Source: an uncultured Alphaproteobacteria bacterium
GTDB taxonomy: Bacteria > Pseudomonadota > Alphaproteobacteria > RF32 > CAG-239
Assembly (NCBI GenBank): GCA_944390915.1
Contig: CALXRS010000008.1
Coordinates: 1-63,520 of the forward strand
Direction of reading: 5' to 3'
DNA: 63,520 nt
This document shows positions 1-8,742 of this stretch, piece after piece (position 1 is the first letter of the stretch; every line of letters starts with the position of its first letter). The notes beneath the pieces are model-generated. The model did no database searches and had not been told where the DNA came from. It saw only the letters and a list, made by a program, of their open reading frames with translations. The position numbers were made by a program, and so were the translations under genes.

Positions 1-282
1 GAAGCGGGCGTAAAACTTGCCAAGACATTTATGACGGATGAGAGCTTTGCCAATGTCTATGTCAAACCGAGTGTGGTACAGACGATTGTCGACGGTGAGG
101 ATGTGAACATCACCGGTCTGGGCGATGTGAAAGCCCTGGACGACGCGACTTTGGGACGAATTGAAATCGGCGGGCGTTATGGCTTCACGACGAATCTTTC
201 GGCTTATGGTTGGGCAAACTATACGTTCGGTTCGGACTACGACGCCACCACCTTCGGCCTCGGCCTCAACTACGCGTTCTGA
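1..282 (+). CDS. Autotransporter beta-barrel domain, 3' end only
   Basis: The frame is open from the first base, so the gene begins outside the window and only the last 93 residues are present. They are the final strands of an autotransporter (type V secretion) outer-membrane barrel and end in the aromatic-terminated strand GLGLNYAF typical of such barrels. The segment is nearly identical to the C-terminus of the autotransporter encoded on the other strand at 35755-38649, so the two genes are paralogues sharing a translocation domain. The passenger cannot be seen. A strong terminator follows 30 bases after the stop. Confidence 0.85.
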   Translation, partial: EAGVKLAKTFMTDESFANVYVKPSVVQTIVDGEDVNITGLGDVKALDDATLGRIEIGGRYGFTTNLSAYGWANYTFGSDYDATTFGLGLNYAF

Positions 283-300
283 TAAACGACGATAAACGCC
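1..300 (+). repeat. Inverted repeat, copy A (autotransporter 3' end)
   Basis: Hand alignment to the reverse complement of 35737-36036 gives 21 mismatches in 300 bases and no gaps, about 93 percent identity. Identity continues 18 bases past the stop codon and ends before the terminator. The copy may extend further left, outside the window. Confidence 0.9.
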
Positions 301-310
301 AAACACGAGA

Positions 311-336
311 AAAGCCCCCGCTCGGGGGCTTTCTTT
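311..336 (+). terminator. Rho-independent terminator
   Basis: Perfect 10-bp stem (AAAGCCCCCG / CGGGGGCTTT) with a 2-base loop, followed by a T-rich stretch. It ends the autotransporter transcript. Confidence 0.85.
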
Positions 337-361
337 CGCTCTCACCCTGCTTGCGCGTCCC

Positions 362-460
362 CCTCTCCCCTCAAGGGAGAGGAGAAAAAAGGGGCGGCGT
401 GCAGGGAAAGGGAGAGGAGAAAAGGGCAGTGTGTGGGGAAAGAGGGAGGAGAAAAGGGCG
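362..460. repeat. Short purine-rich direct repeats in intergenic DNA
   Basis: The stretch 340-560 has no gene. It contains three imperfect direct copies of a purine motif close to GGGAGAGGAGAAAAGGGC (375-394, 410-427, 442-459). A hairpin CCTCTCCC/GGGAGAGG (362-382) overlaps the first copy. Function unknown. Confidence 0.55.
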
Positions 461-562
461 GCTCTCCGGCGGGCGGCGTAAACCGGATCATACTCAACGG
501 TTTTTATCTGCCCGATTTATCGGAATCTTCCGGTAACGCCGGTTTGTCGGAGAGCAAATAAC

Positions 563-1573
563 CTAAAACGCAAAGCCTGATATGCCTTGCCGGCAGAGTT
601 TGGCAAAGACGGGTTTGTCAAGCCCCAGTTCGGCTATGATGGCGGAAGGTTTTTTGTCGATGTGCAACGGTCGGCAGTCGGTTTTGCCGTTTAAGATCGT
701 TTTGACCGTGCCGCTCGGCAGTTCCGCCCGGCCGATGCAGGAGGAAAGATAAACAAAACATTCGTCGTTGTCTGCCAGATATTCCGTCGCCAGTTTGCGG
801 GCGTAGAGATTCAGCGTCAGGTCGGCCTTGCTGGCGTCTTTGGTCCATGGGCTGCCGCCGCCGATGGGGCAGGCGCCGGAATAAAAGTCGCAGGCCAGTT
901 TGCGGCCGGTTATGCCGCAGTCGGCAATGGCGGAGTGGCAGGTATAACAACCGGTGCCGTTGACGATAATCTGCCGCGGTCTTTCGCCCAAAGTTTCAAC
1001 AATAAAATCGGTTAAATCAACCTGTCGGCGCATCGGTACGGCGGCAATGGCCGTTTCTATCCGGCCGTCGTTTAAGGTGATTTGCGTTTTTATGTCAAGC
1101 CCCAGGTTGTCGCTGTTTTTTGCCTGTTCGTACAAGGCGTTGTTGAGGCGGCGCGCCAGCCGGAGCTCGCGGTTAATCAGCCCTTCGCCCCTGCAGGCAT
1201 AACCGATGAATATCCCCTGGTCGCCCCAGCCGTCTTGTTCGACCCCCCGGCCGATTTCCGTCGACTGTTGGCCGATGAGGTTGATGATTTCCATTTTTCC
1301 GGGGTCTATGGCGCAGTTTTGCCAAATTGCGGCGTAGCGTTCGTCATAGCCGATTTCCGCCAGCGCGGCAAGAACATATTGTTTGAGGCCGGTCAGCGAA
1401 ACCCGACCGGAAACCTCGCCGCCGAGCACGACGGTGTTGTCTTTTATCATGACTTCAACGGCATATTTGACCGCCGCGTCCTGTTCAATCAACCGGTCTA
1501 AAATATAGCTGGAAATGTAATCGGAAGTTTTGTCCGGATGTCCGAGCGACACCGCTTCTGCTGTTTTTTGCAT
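563..1573 (-). CDS. metK: S-adenosylmethionine synthetase (divergent, short)
   Basis: Makes S-adenosylmethionine from ATP and methionine in the cytosol. The N-terminal GHPDK motif (residues 11-15), the central GDQGIFIGYA and a GGGSPWTKDASKAD stretch match the three MetK domains in order. The protein has 336 residues, whereas most bacterial MetK proteins have about 380-400, and the final segment is shortened. I start at the ATG at 1573, preceded by AAGGAG at a 9-base spacing. An in-frame ATG at 1612 would lie inside the riboswitch and has no ribosome-binding site. The family is clear, but sequence around the motifs departs strongly from the usual proteobacterial enzyme. The riboswitch just upstream supports the SAM-related role. 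Confidence 0.82.
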   Translation of the reverse strand: MQKTAEAVSLGHPDKTSDYISSYILDRLIEQDAAVKYAVEVMIKDNTVVLGGEVSGRVSLTGLKQYVLAALAEIGYDERYAAIWQNCAIDPGKMEIINLIGQQSTEIGRGVEQDGWGDQGIFIGYACRGEGLINRELRLARRLNNALYEQAKNSDNLGLDIKTQITLNDGRIETAIAAVPMRRQVDLTDFIVETLGERPRQIIVNGTGCYTCHSAIADCGITGRKLACDFYSGACPIGGGSPWTKDASKADLTLNLYARKLATEYLADNDECFVYLSSCIGRAELPSGTVKTILNGKTDCRPLHIDKKPSAIIAELGLDKPVFAKLCRQGISGFAF

Positions 1574-1582
1574 AGTTTTATT

Positions 1583-1630
1583 CTCCTTGTTTAGTCCTCT
1601 GTTGCGGGACAATTCAGGTTAAATCCACAT
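1583..1630 (-). promoter_or_regulatory. Probable SAM-II riboswitch in the metK leader
   Basis: Read on the minus strand, stem TGTGG (1629-1625) pairs with CCGCA (1607-1603) around a 17-base loop that starts ATTTAACC. Downstream comes GGACTAAACAAGGAG. SAM-II aptamers have the same plan: a short P1, a loop with AUUUAACC, and a 3' tail of the form GCUAAAAAGG that pairs back into the loop. Here GTCC in the loop can pair with GGAC in the tail, and CC with the GG of AAGGAG, which is the metK ribosome-binding site. SAM binding would therefore hide the Shine-Dalgarno sequence. The match is by eye to the published aptamer. A separate hairpin lies at 1637-1664. Confidence 0.68.
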
Positions 1631-1741
1631 TATTGCGACATGTCCGGCAAAGGCCGGTCGTGTCGTCCGTAACCAAAATACTTTTTGCTGCAAATGTCAA
1701 GACTGTTTGTGAGGCAAAAGCAAAATATCCGGCCGGAAAGG

Positions 1742-3049
1742 TCATTCGTCGTTTTGCTCCGGCCGGCGCAGTTCGGCAAATTTTTGCGCCATGGTCGGGT
1801 TGTTGCGGGTGAGGCGCTTGATGGTCAGGTCGTTTGCCTTGTCGTTGGCCAGCCGCAGATTGTTTGCCGTTGCCTGCAGTTCGTCTTTGGTCTTTTGCAG
1901 GTGGTTGATGGTCTTGTCGATTTCGTCGACGACTTTGCGAAAGTGGTCGCTTGCCAGCTGATAGTTGCGCCCGAATTTGTTCTTAAAATCGTTCATTTCC
2001 GCCTCAAACCGGGAAACGTCGATATTTTGATTTTTATATTCCGTCAGCTGTCGGCGATAGGCCACGGAATTGAGCGCGGCGTTGCGCAGCAGGGTGATGA
2101 TGGGGATGAAAAACTGCGGGCGAATGACATACATCTTCGGATATTTGTAGGAAACGTCGACAATGCCGGTGTTGTAGAGTTCGCTGTCGGCTTCAAGCAG
2201 GGAAACGAGAACCGCGTATTCGCAGTCTTTTTCGCGACGGTCTTTGTCGAGCTCCTTGAAAAAATCTTCGTTTTTATGTTTGCTCGCGGTGGTTTCCATT
2301 TCGTTTTTCATTTCAAACATGACGGAAACAAACTCCACCCCGTCTTCGGTGCGTTCGCGAAAAATATAATCGCCCTTGCTGCCGCTGCGGGCGTCGTTGT
2401 CTTTTTCAAAATACGCGTTCGGGAAAGCGGTGGCGCGCAGCCTGTTAAATTCGTTTTCGCAATGCTGCTCCAGCGTTTCGCCGATCATTTTGGTCGACAG
2501 GCGGGCTTTTAAGTCTTTGTAAAAGGCGATTTCCGTATCTTTGGCTTTGAGTTCTATGGCAAAATTTTCTTTCAGACTCTGAGCCTGCAGGCGGCTGTCT
2601 TTTTCCGCCTCCTGCAATTTGCTGTTTAGCAGCAGAATTTGTTTTTCTTTTTCGTTTAAGGCGTCTTTTTGCGCGTTGACGGCGTTGGCAACGGCCAGAT
2701 TTTGTTTTTGCTCGCCGGCTCTGATTTCTGCTTTCAGATGTTCGTTTTCCTGTCGCAGGGCGGCAAGCGCGCGTTCTTTTTCCAGTTCGCTGTCTTTGCC
2801 GGCAGCAGCAAGCTGTGCTTTTAATTGATTAATTTCCGCGGTCAGCTTGCCAAGGGCGGTTTCCTTTTCCATTTCCGCCCGCGTTTGCAGCAGGGCAAGC
2901 TCGGTTTCCTTTTCTCTGTTCAGCTGGAGCTGTCTTTCCTGCAATTCCTTATGAAATTCCGCATTGCGCACCTGGCCGGCAATGGCGGCATAGCCGCTTT
3001 CGTCCACCGTAAATATTTCTCCGCATTTTGGGCATTTGATTTCGGGCAT
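1742..3049 (-). CDS. DUF2130 coiled-coil protein
   Basis: 435 residues. It opens with a CPKCGE zinc-knuckle-like motif (residues 5-10). A long Glu/Lys/Gln-rich coiled coil follows to about residue 190, and then a conserved C-terminal half with the segments FRERTEDGVEFVSVMFEMKN and PKMYVIRPQFFIPIITLL. This layout is that of the DUF2130 family, whose molecular role is unknown. Its C-terminal domain has been compared with nuclease-like folds, which I cannot confirm. Start: ATG at 3049 behind AGGAGG. It stands alone, convergent with nothing and divergent from the efflux operon. Confidence 0.85.
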   Translation of the reverse strand: MPEIKCPKCGEIFTVDESGYAAIAGQVRNAEFHKELQERQLQLNREKETELALLQTRAEMEKETALGKLTAEINQLKAQLAAAGKDSELEKERALAALRQENEHLKAEIRAGEQKQNLAVANAVNAQKDALNEKEKQILLLNSKLQEAEKDSRLQAQSLKENFAIELKAKDTEIAFYKDLKARLSTKMIGETLEQHCENEFNRLRATAFPNAYFEKDNDARSGSKGDYIFRERTEDGVEFVSVMFEMKNEMETTASKHKNEDFFKELDKDRREKDCEYAVLVSLLEADSELYNTGIVDVSYKYPKMYVIRPQFFIPIITLLRNAALNSVAYRRQLTEYKNQNIDVSRFEAEMNDFKNKFGRNYQLASDHFRKVVDEIDKTINHLQKTKDELQATANNLRLANDKANDLTIKRLTRNNPTMAQKFAELRRPEQNDE

Positions 3050-3231
3050 TTTTTCCTCCTTTGGCAGTCGATTGATGATAGGCCGGAACGCTTTTGAAAG
3101 TCAAATTTTTTCCATCCCTTTTGCAACGGAAAACGCGGTTGTCGAAAAAAAACGAAGAAAGCGGATGACAAACGGGGAAAAACGGTTTACCTTGAAAAAC
3201 CTGAAGTTAATAATTTCGCAAAGAGAGGGGT

Positions 3232-4395
3232 ATGATGCGTATTAGTAAAATTTCGGCCTGTTTGGCAGTTCTGCTGGCTCTGTCCGCCTGTAAGGAAGAA
3301 CAGAAAACGGCGTCTTCCGCGCCGGCGCAGACGCTTTTGCCGGTAGACGTTTTGGAAGTGCAGCCGCGGGACGTGCCGCTCAGTTTTGAATTTTCCGCGC
3401 GGGCGCAGGGATATAAGGAAACGGAAGTGCGCGCCCGGGTCAGCGGCATTTTGCTGAAAAAGAACTATATCGAAGGCGCCGAAGTTAAAGAAGGCGACGT
3501 TTTGTTTGAAATCGATCCGAAAGAATATAAGGCCAAACTCAACAACGCCAAAGCCAGTCTGGCGCAGGCCAAGGCGCAGCTCAAACGGGCGGAAACCGAA
3601 TGGTCGCGGGTGGAAAAGCTGTTTAAGCAGCGGGTAGTCAGCGAAAAATCGCGCGATGATGCCGAGGCCGAACTTGAAAGCCAGCGGGCGGCGGTGATGA
3701 TGGCCGAATCGAACCTGGAAACGGCGCAGCTGAACTATGACTATACCAAAGTAACCGCTCCCATCAGCGGCGTAACCGGTATGGAAGCGCAATCGGAAGG
3801 CAGTTTGATTTCCGCCACCGGATTGCTGACAAACATTACCCAGCTTGACCCGATTTATGTAATTTTTTCCGCTTCCGAAAGCGAAATGCTCTCGCTTGCC
3901 AACATGGTCGAAAACGGTTTTGTCCGCAACCCGCAAAACAAAAACGAAGTTTATGCCAAAGTTAAGTTCAGCAACGATACGCTCTATCCCGAAGAAGGCA
4001 AAATCAACTTTGTAAATTCGGGGATTGACGAGGGAACGGGCACCATCAAACTGCGCGCGGTTTTCCCAAACCCCAAAAAACGCCTGAAACCGGGACAGTT
4101 TCTGCGTCTTATCATTGAGGGACTGACCCGCGTCAACGCGCTGATCGTGCCGCAGGAGGCGATTATGCAGGGCGCCAACGGAACCTATCTTTATGTCGTA
4201 AACGACAATAACATGGTTGAGGCCGTCAATATCCAAACCGGACTGATGACCAAAGAAGGCGGTTGGATTGTCGACAGCGGGCTTGAACCCGGTGACCGGG
4301 TGGTTGTGACCAACCTGATGAAAATTCGTCCCGGCCTGACGGTTGAGCCGCGTCTGCGGGCGGCGGAACCGGCAACGGAAACGGTTGAAGACTAA
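3232..4395 (+). CDS. RND efflux periplasmic adaptor lipoprotein (AcrA/MexA type)
   Basis: Membrane fusion protein linking an inner-membrane RND pump to an outer-membrane channel. 387 residues. The signal peptide ends in the lipobox LSAC (Cys at about 20), so it should be lipid-anchored and periplasmic. Then come the first half of a lipoyl domain (VLEVQPRDVPLSFEFSARAQ), a paired-helix hairpin rich in Ala, Lys and Glu (about 100-160), the lipoyl second half (TAPISGVTG) and beta-barrel and membrane-proximal domains. Two adjacent ATG codons (3232 and 3235) follow GAGAGGGG, so the exact start is open by one codon. The pump gene follows after 14 bases, so they form an operon. Confidence 0.92.
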   Translation: MMRISKISACLAVLLALSACKEEQKTASSAPAQTLLPVDVLEVQPRDVPLSFEFSARAQGYKETEVRARVSGILLKKNYIEGAEVKEGDVLFEIDPKEYKAKLNNAKASLAQAKAQLKRAETEWSRVEKLFKQRVVSEKSRDDAEAELESQRAAVMMAESNLETAQLNYDYTKVTAPISGVTGMEAQSEGSLISATGLLTNITQLDPIYVIFSASESEMLSLANMVENGFVRNPQNKNEVYAKVKFSNDTLYPEEGKINFVNSGIDEGTGTIKLRAVFPNPKKRLKPGQFLRLIIEGLTRVNALIVPQEAIMQGANGTYLYVVNDNNMVEAVNIQTGLMTKEGGWIVDSGLEPGDRVVVTNLMKIRPGLTVEPRLRAAEPATETVED

Positions 4396-4409
4396 GCGGG
4401 AGAGCCATA

Positions 4410-7400
4410 ATGTTTTCTAAATTTTTTATCGACCGGCCGATTTTTGCCACCGTCGTTTCGCTTATTTTCGTGCTGGCCGGTCTGGTTTCCATGAAAGTGC
4501 TGCCGGTGGAGCAATATCCGAACATCGTGCCGACGGAAATTCAGATCAGCGCGGTTTATCCCGGCGCTACGGCGGAGGTTCTGGCCGATACGGTCGCCGC
4601 GCCGATAGAACAGGAAATAAACGGCGTCAAGAACATGATTTACATGTATTCAAGCGCCACTTCCCAGGGGTATCTGACCATCGGCGTGGTGTTTGAAATC
4701 GGTACCGATCCCGACCAGGCAACCATTGACGTCAACAACAAAGTGCAGATGGCCATGTCCAAGCTGCCGGCGGAGGTGACCAAACAGGGGGTTACCGTCG
4801 AACAGAAGTCAAACTCCATTTTGCAGGTGGTGATGATGAAGTCCGACAGCGAGCGCTATGACACGATTTATGTGTCAAACTACGCGCTACTCAATGTGCT
4901 GGACGAAGTGCGCCGGATTAAAGGCGTGGGCAGCGCGACTTTGTTTGCCTCGCAGGATTATTCGATGCGGATTATGCTGTCGCCCGACAAGCTGGCCGAT
5001 TACGACATGACGCCCGAAGACGTGATTGCCGCCGTGCAGGAGCAAAATTCGCAGTTTGCCGCCGGTCAATTCGGGCAGGAGCCTCTGGACGAATATTTGC
5101 CCTACACCTATTCGGTCAACACCAAAGGGCGGCTGGTCGATGAAAAGGAATTTGGCGACATTATCCTGAAGAGCGACGCCAAAGGCGGAATTCTCCGCCT
5201 GCGCGACGTGGCGCGGATTGAACTCGGAGCCGAAGACTACAGCGTCAACGCCTATTATAACGGCGACAAGGCGGTGGCTTTTGCCGTTTATCTGCAGCCG
5301 GGCGCCAACGCGCTGGAAACGGCCAATCTGGTCAAAGCCAAACTGGCCGAACTGGCAGAAGATTTTCCCGAAGGCATCAGCTACGCCATTCCTTACGATA
5401 CGACGCTGTTTGTTAATGTGTCGATTGAGGAAGTTATCCATACGTTTTTTGAAGCCGTGCTGCTGGTTATTGTCGTTGTTTATCTGTTTTTGCAGAATAT
5501 GCGGGCAACCCTTATTCCGGTGCTTGCGGTGCCTGTGTCGATCGTCGGCGCCTTTGCCGGCATGTATCTGCTCGGGTTTTCGATTAATCTGCTGACGCTG
5601 TTCGGGCTGATTTTGGCCATCGGTATTGTGGTGGACGACGCCATCATCGTGCTTGAAAACGTGGAGCGGCTGATGGACGAAAAGAAACTTTCGCCGCGGG
5701 AAGCCGCCGTGCAGGCGATGGTTGAGGTTTCCGGGCCGGTGGTGGCGGTGGCGCTGGTTTTGTCGTCGGTGTTTTTGCCGATTGCCTTTTTGGGCGGCAT
5801 GACCGGAGTGATGTACAAGCAGTTTTCGGTAACCATTGCCGTGTCGGTGCTCATTTCCGCTTTCGTCGCGCTGACTTTAACGCCGGCTCTGTGCGCGCTG
5901 ATTATCAAACCGAACCGCAAACGCGAGGAACCAAAAGGCTTTTTCAAATGGTTTGACAACTTTTTTGACTGGGTGACCGGCGCTTATCTGTCCGGGGTGC
6001 GCTTTTTCCTTGCCCACCGGAAAACGGCGGCGCTGCTGTTTGTGTCCGTGCTGGTTTTTATCGCCCTGTTGTTTAAGGTGGTGCCGGGCGGTTTGGTGCC
6101 GAACGAAGACCAGGGCAATCTGCTGATGGCCTACAGCATGCCGGAAGCCTCGTCGCTTAAACGCACCACCAATTTCAGCAATTCGGTGGTAAAACTCCTG
6201 GACGAGAACCCGAATGTGACGGATGTGTTGACGGTTAACGGTTTTAACATGCTTTCCGCCAGTCAGAACACCTATTCGGGCATCAGTTTCATTATTTTGA
6301 AAGACTGGGCGGAGCGGCAAACTCCCGCGCAGTCGGCGGAAGCCCTGTCGCAGGTGTTTACCGGCTACGGCATGAGCCAGCCGGAAGGCATCGGTTATGC
6401 CTTTTCCATGCCGCCGATTATCGGTCTGAGCACTTCCGGCGGTTTTGAGGGTTTTATCCAAAACCGCGGCGGGCACAGTTCGGCCGAGCTGATGGACAAG
6501 GTCAACGAATTTACGACGGCGGCCAACAAACGGCCGGAACTGCAAAACGTGCGCACCACTTTTTCGGTGAGCACACCGCAGTACAGGCTTGATCTTGACC
6601 GCGAAAAAGCGCGTATTCTCAATGTGCCGATTAACGCCATTTATTCGGTGATGCAGGCCACTTTCGGCAGCCTTTATGTTAACGACTTCACCTATAAGGG
6701 ACGCAATTTCCGAGTGATTTTGCAATCGGAAAGCCGTTTCCGCCGCACGCCGGACGATTTGCGCTATGTTTACGTAAAGTCCAACAGCGGCGAGCTGGTG
6801 CCTTTGTCCACGTTGTTGAAAGTGGAACGCGTGACCGGGCCGGAACTGGTCAACCGGTTTAACATTTTCCCGGCGGCCAAGGTTTTGGGCGACCCGGCGG
6901 AAGGTTATTCTTCCGGTCAGGCCATTGCCGCCATGGAAGAGGTTGCGGCCGATGTTTTGGGCAGCGACTACACGCTTTCGTGGGTCGGCTCCGCCTATCA
7001 GGAAAAACTGGCGGGCGGCGCGGCCACGCAGGCGTTTATTTTCGGTCTGATTATGATTTTCCTGATTTTGGCGGCGCAATACGAAAAATGGTCTTTGCCT
7101 TTCGTGGTCATTCTGTCGGTGCCGTTTGCCGTGCTCGGGGCTTTGCTGGCCGTTTACATGCGCGGTATTGAAAATGATATTTATTTTCAGGTCGGATTGG
7201 TCACGCTTATCGGTTTGGCAGCCAAAAACGCCATTTTGATTGTGGAATTTGCAGTGATGCAGGTGCAAAAAGGGCTGACTTATGCCGAAGCGGCGGTTGA
7301 AGCGGCCAAGCTGCGCTTCCGTCCGATTGTGATGACCTCGCTGGCGTTTACTTTCGGCGTGTTGCCGTTGGCCGTTTCCAGCGGTGCGGGGGCGGGCAGC

Positions 7401-7586
7401 CGCCACGCCATCGGCACCGGCATGATCGGCGGCATGATACTTTCCACCTTTGTCGCCACGTTGTTTGTGCCGATGATGTTTGCCATTATCGGCGAAACGT
7501 TTGACGAGGAGAATATCCTCCGCCGCAAAATCAGCAAACGCGCCAAAAAGCTCGGTCGTCCGCAGCTGAAAGGCAAACTGCGCTGA
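4410..7586 (+). CDS. RND efflux pump, HAE1 family (AcrB/MexB type)
   Basis: Proton-driven inner-membrane exporter of hydrophobic and amphiphilic compounds, working as a trimer. 1058 residues, the family length. The N-terminus FFIDRPIFATVVSLIFVLAG is the classical first helix. The proton relay is intact: the paired Asp in GIVVDDAIIVLENVER (TM4) and the Lys in LAAKNAILIVEFA (TM10). Two large periplasmic loops separate TM1-2 and TM7-8. It forms a two-gene operon with the adaptor. No TolC-type channel and no TetR or MarR regulator is nearby, so the channel must be encoded elsewhere. The substrate cannot be predicted from sequence. Confidence 0.94.
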   Translation: MFSKFFIDRPIFATVVSLIFVLAGLVSMKVLPVEQYPNIVPTEIQISAVYPGATAEVLADTVAAPIEQEINGVKNMIYMYSSATSQGYLTIGVVFEIGTDPDQATIDVNNKVQMAMSKLPAEVTKQGVTVEQKSNSILQVVMMKSDSERYDTIYVSNYALLNVLDEVRRIKGVGSATLFASQDYSMRIMLSPDKLADYDMTPEDVIAAVQEQNSQFAAGQFGQEPLDEYLPYTYSVNTKGRLVDEKEFGDIILKSDAKGGILRLRDVARIELGAEDYSVNAYYNGDKAVAFAVYLQPGANALETANLVKAKLAELAEDFPEGISYAIPYDTTLFVNVSIEEVIHTFFEAVLLVIVVVYLFLQNMRATLIPVLAVPVSIVGAFAGMYLLGFSINLLTLFGLILAIGIVVDDAIIVLENVERLMDEKKLSPREAAVQAMVEVSGPVVAVALVLSSVFLPIAFLGGMTGVMYKQFSVTIAVSVLISAFVALTLTPALCALIIKPNRKREEPKGFFKWFDNFFDWVTGAYLSGVRFFLAHRKTAALLFVSVLVFIALLFKVVPGGLVPNEDQGNLLMAYSMPEASSLKRTTNFSNSVVKLLDENPNVTDVLTVNGFNMLSASQNTYSGISFIILKDWAERQTPAQSAEALSQVFTGYGMSQPEGIGYAFSMPPIIGLSTSGGFEGFIQNRGGHSSAELMDKVNEFTTAANKRPELQNVRTTFSVSTPQYRLDLDREKARILNVPINAIYSVMQATFGSLYVNDFTYKGRNFRVILQSESRFRRTPDDLRYVYVKSNSGELVPLSTLLKVERVTGPELVNRFNIFPAAKVLGDPAEGYSSGQAIAAMEEVAADVLGSDYTLSWVGSAYQEKLAGGAATQAFIFGLIMIFLILAAQYEKWSLPFVVILSVPFAVLGALLAVYMRGIENDIYFQVGLVTLIGLAAKNAILIVEFAVMQVQKGLTYAEAAVEAAKLRFRPIVMTSLAFTFGVLPLAVSSGAGAGSRHAIGTGMIGGMILSTFVATLFVPMMFAIIGETFDEENILRRKISKRAKKLGRPQLKGKLR

Positions 7587-7615
7587 GGCGCAACGGCAGT
7601 TTTGTTGCCTTATCA

Positions 7616-7652
7616 AACAAAAAACGGAGGAAACAATCCTCCGTTTTTTGTT
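7616..7652 (+). terminator. Rho-independent terminator
   Basis: 16-bp perfect stem (AACAAAAAACGGAGGA / TCCTCCGTTTTTTGTT) with a 5-base loop and a T tract. It ends the efflux operon. Confidence 0.9.
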
Positions 7653-7727
7653 TTGGTAAAGAATTTGCGGTTTGGGCAAATTTGCAAAATTGTATAAAGG
7701 GGGGGATAAAACGGGCTAAAAAAGCTC

Positions 7728-7758
7728 TTGACTTGGAGTATACTCTAAACATTAGAGT
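7728..7758 (+). promoter_or_regulatory. MerR-type promoter and operator
   Basis: TTGACT (7728-7733) and TAGAGT (7753-7758) are separated by 19 bases instead of 17. The spacer holds a 16-base dyad, TTGGAGTATACTCTAA (7733-7748), with one mismatch. A long spacer with a central dyad is the hallmark of promoters that MerR-family activators untwist. No merR gene lies in the window. Confidence 0.7.
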
Positions 7759-7784
7759 GTATTTCATCAAAAGGAGGAATAATC

Positions 7785-8669
7785 ATGAGCAAACCCATCG
7801 TTTATTTTACCAGAGAAATCACGCCGGACAGTCTGGTGAAAATCTGCAACCGGCTCGACAAAAAGCTTTCCGGACGCATCGGCGTCAAAATTTCGACCGG
7901 CGAACCCGGCGGGCACAACTACCTGAAACCCGAACTTATCGGCAAACTGGTCAGCAGCCTCAACGCCAACATCATTGAATGCAACACCGCCTATGACGGC
8001 CGCCGCAACACTCTGGCCGCACATTTGCAGGCGATAAAAGAACATGGTTTTGATAAAATTGCCGAAGTGGATCTGCTGGACAGCGAAGGAGAGATGGAAA
8101 TCCCCGCAAACGGCAAACATCTGCCGGTCGACATAGTCGGCAGTCACCTGCAAAATTATGATTCCGTTTTGAATCTGGCGCATTTTAAGGGACACGCCAT
8201 GGGCGGCTTCGGCGGCGTTATCAAAAACCAGTCCATCGGCATTGCCTCCAGCGCCGGCAAGGCTTATATCCACACCGCCGGCGTTACCCGCAAGCCCGAA
8301 GAACTGTGGAGCAATCTGCCCGAGCAAAACGCCTTTTTGGAATCCATGGCGGAAGCTGCAAAAGCCGTGGCGGATTATATGAAAGGCAATATCCTTTATA
8401 TCGACGTCATGAACAATTTATCGGTAGACTGCGATTGTGATTCGCATCCGGAAGATCCGTGCATGGCCGACATCGGCATTTTGGCATCAACCGATCCGGT
8501 GGCCGTCGATCAGGCCTGTATCGATAAAATCTGGACGTCCAAAGACCCCGGTCGCGACCATTTTATCGCCCGGGTAGAACGCCAGAACGGCCGCCATATC
8601 CTGCCTTATGCCGAAGAAATCGGCCTTGGCTCGCGCGATTATGAGCTGGTAGATACGGATAACGAATAA
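7785..8669 (+). CDS. DUF362 domain protein
   Basis: 294 residues, cytosolic, with no signal peptide. The family match rests on the order of the conserved stretches: GRIGVKISTGEPGGHNYLKP near the start, LNLAHFKGHAMGGFGGVIKN in the middle, and a C-terminal ILASTDPVAVDQACID. A Cys/His-rich segment CDCDSHPEDPCMAD (about residue 212) could bind metal. Many DUF362 proteins carry a separate ferredoxin domain, and this one does not. The biochemical role is unknown. The start follows AAAGGAGG with good spacing. It is the first gene after the MerR-type promoter and is probably cotranscribed with the CMD-cupin gene 73 bases downstream. Confidence 0.8.
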   Translation: MSKPIVYFTREITPDSLVKICNRLDKKLSGRIGVKISTGEPGGHNYLKPELIGKLVSSLNANIIECNTAYDGRRNTLAAHLQAIKEHGFDKIAEVDLLDSEGEMEIPANGKHLPVDIVGSHLQNYDSVLNLAHFKGHAMGGFGGVIKNQSIGIASSAGKAYIHTAGVTRKPEELWSNLPEQNAFLESMAEAAKAVADYMKGNILYIDVMNNLSVDCDCDSHPEDPCMADIGILASTDPVAVDQACIDKIWTSKDPGRDHFIARVERQNGRHILPYAEEIGLGSRDYELVDTDNE

Positions 8670-8742
8670 AACGGCAAAATTTTCAATCCGGCGGCGATTG
8701 TATTTTTGTCGGTTGCCGCCGCCAATATACGGGAAAAAGCAA

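Noticed and set aside
210-536. 108-codon frame overlapping the autotransporter end and terminator
   Set aside because: It reads through a perfect terminator and repetitive purine DNA, has no ribosome-binding site and a biased composition.
5877-7679. 600-codon open frame antisense to the RND pump
   Set aside because: It is a shadow of the pump gene with no start signal and a low-complexity His/Gln/Arg composition.
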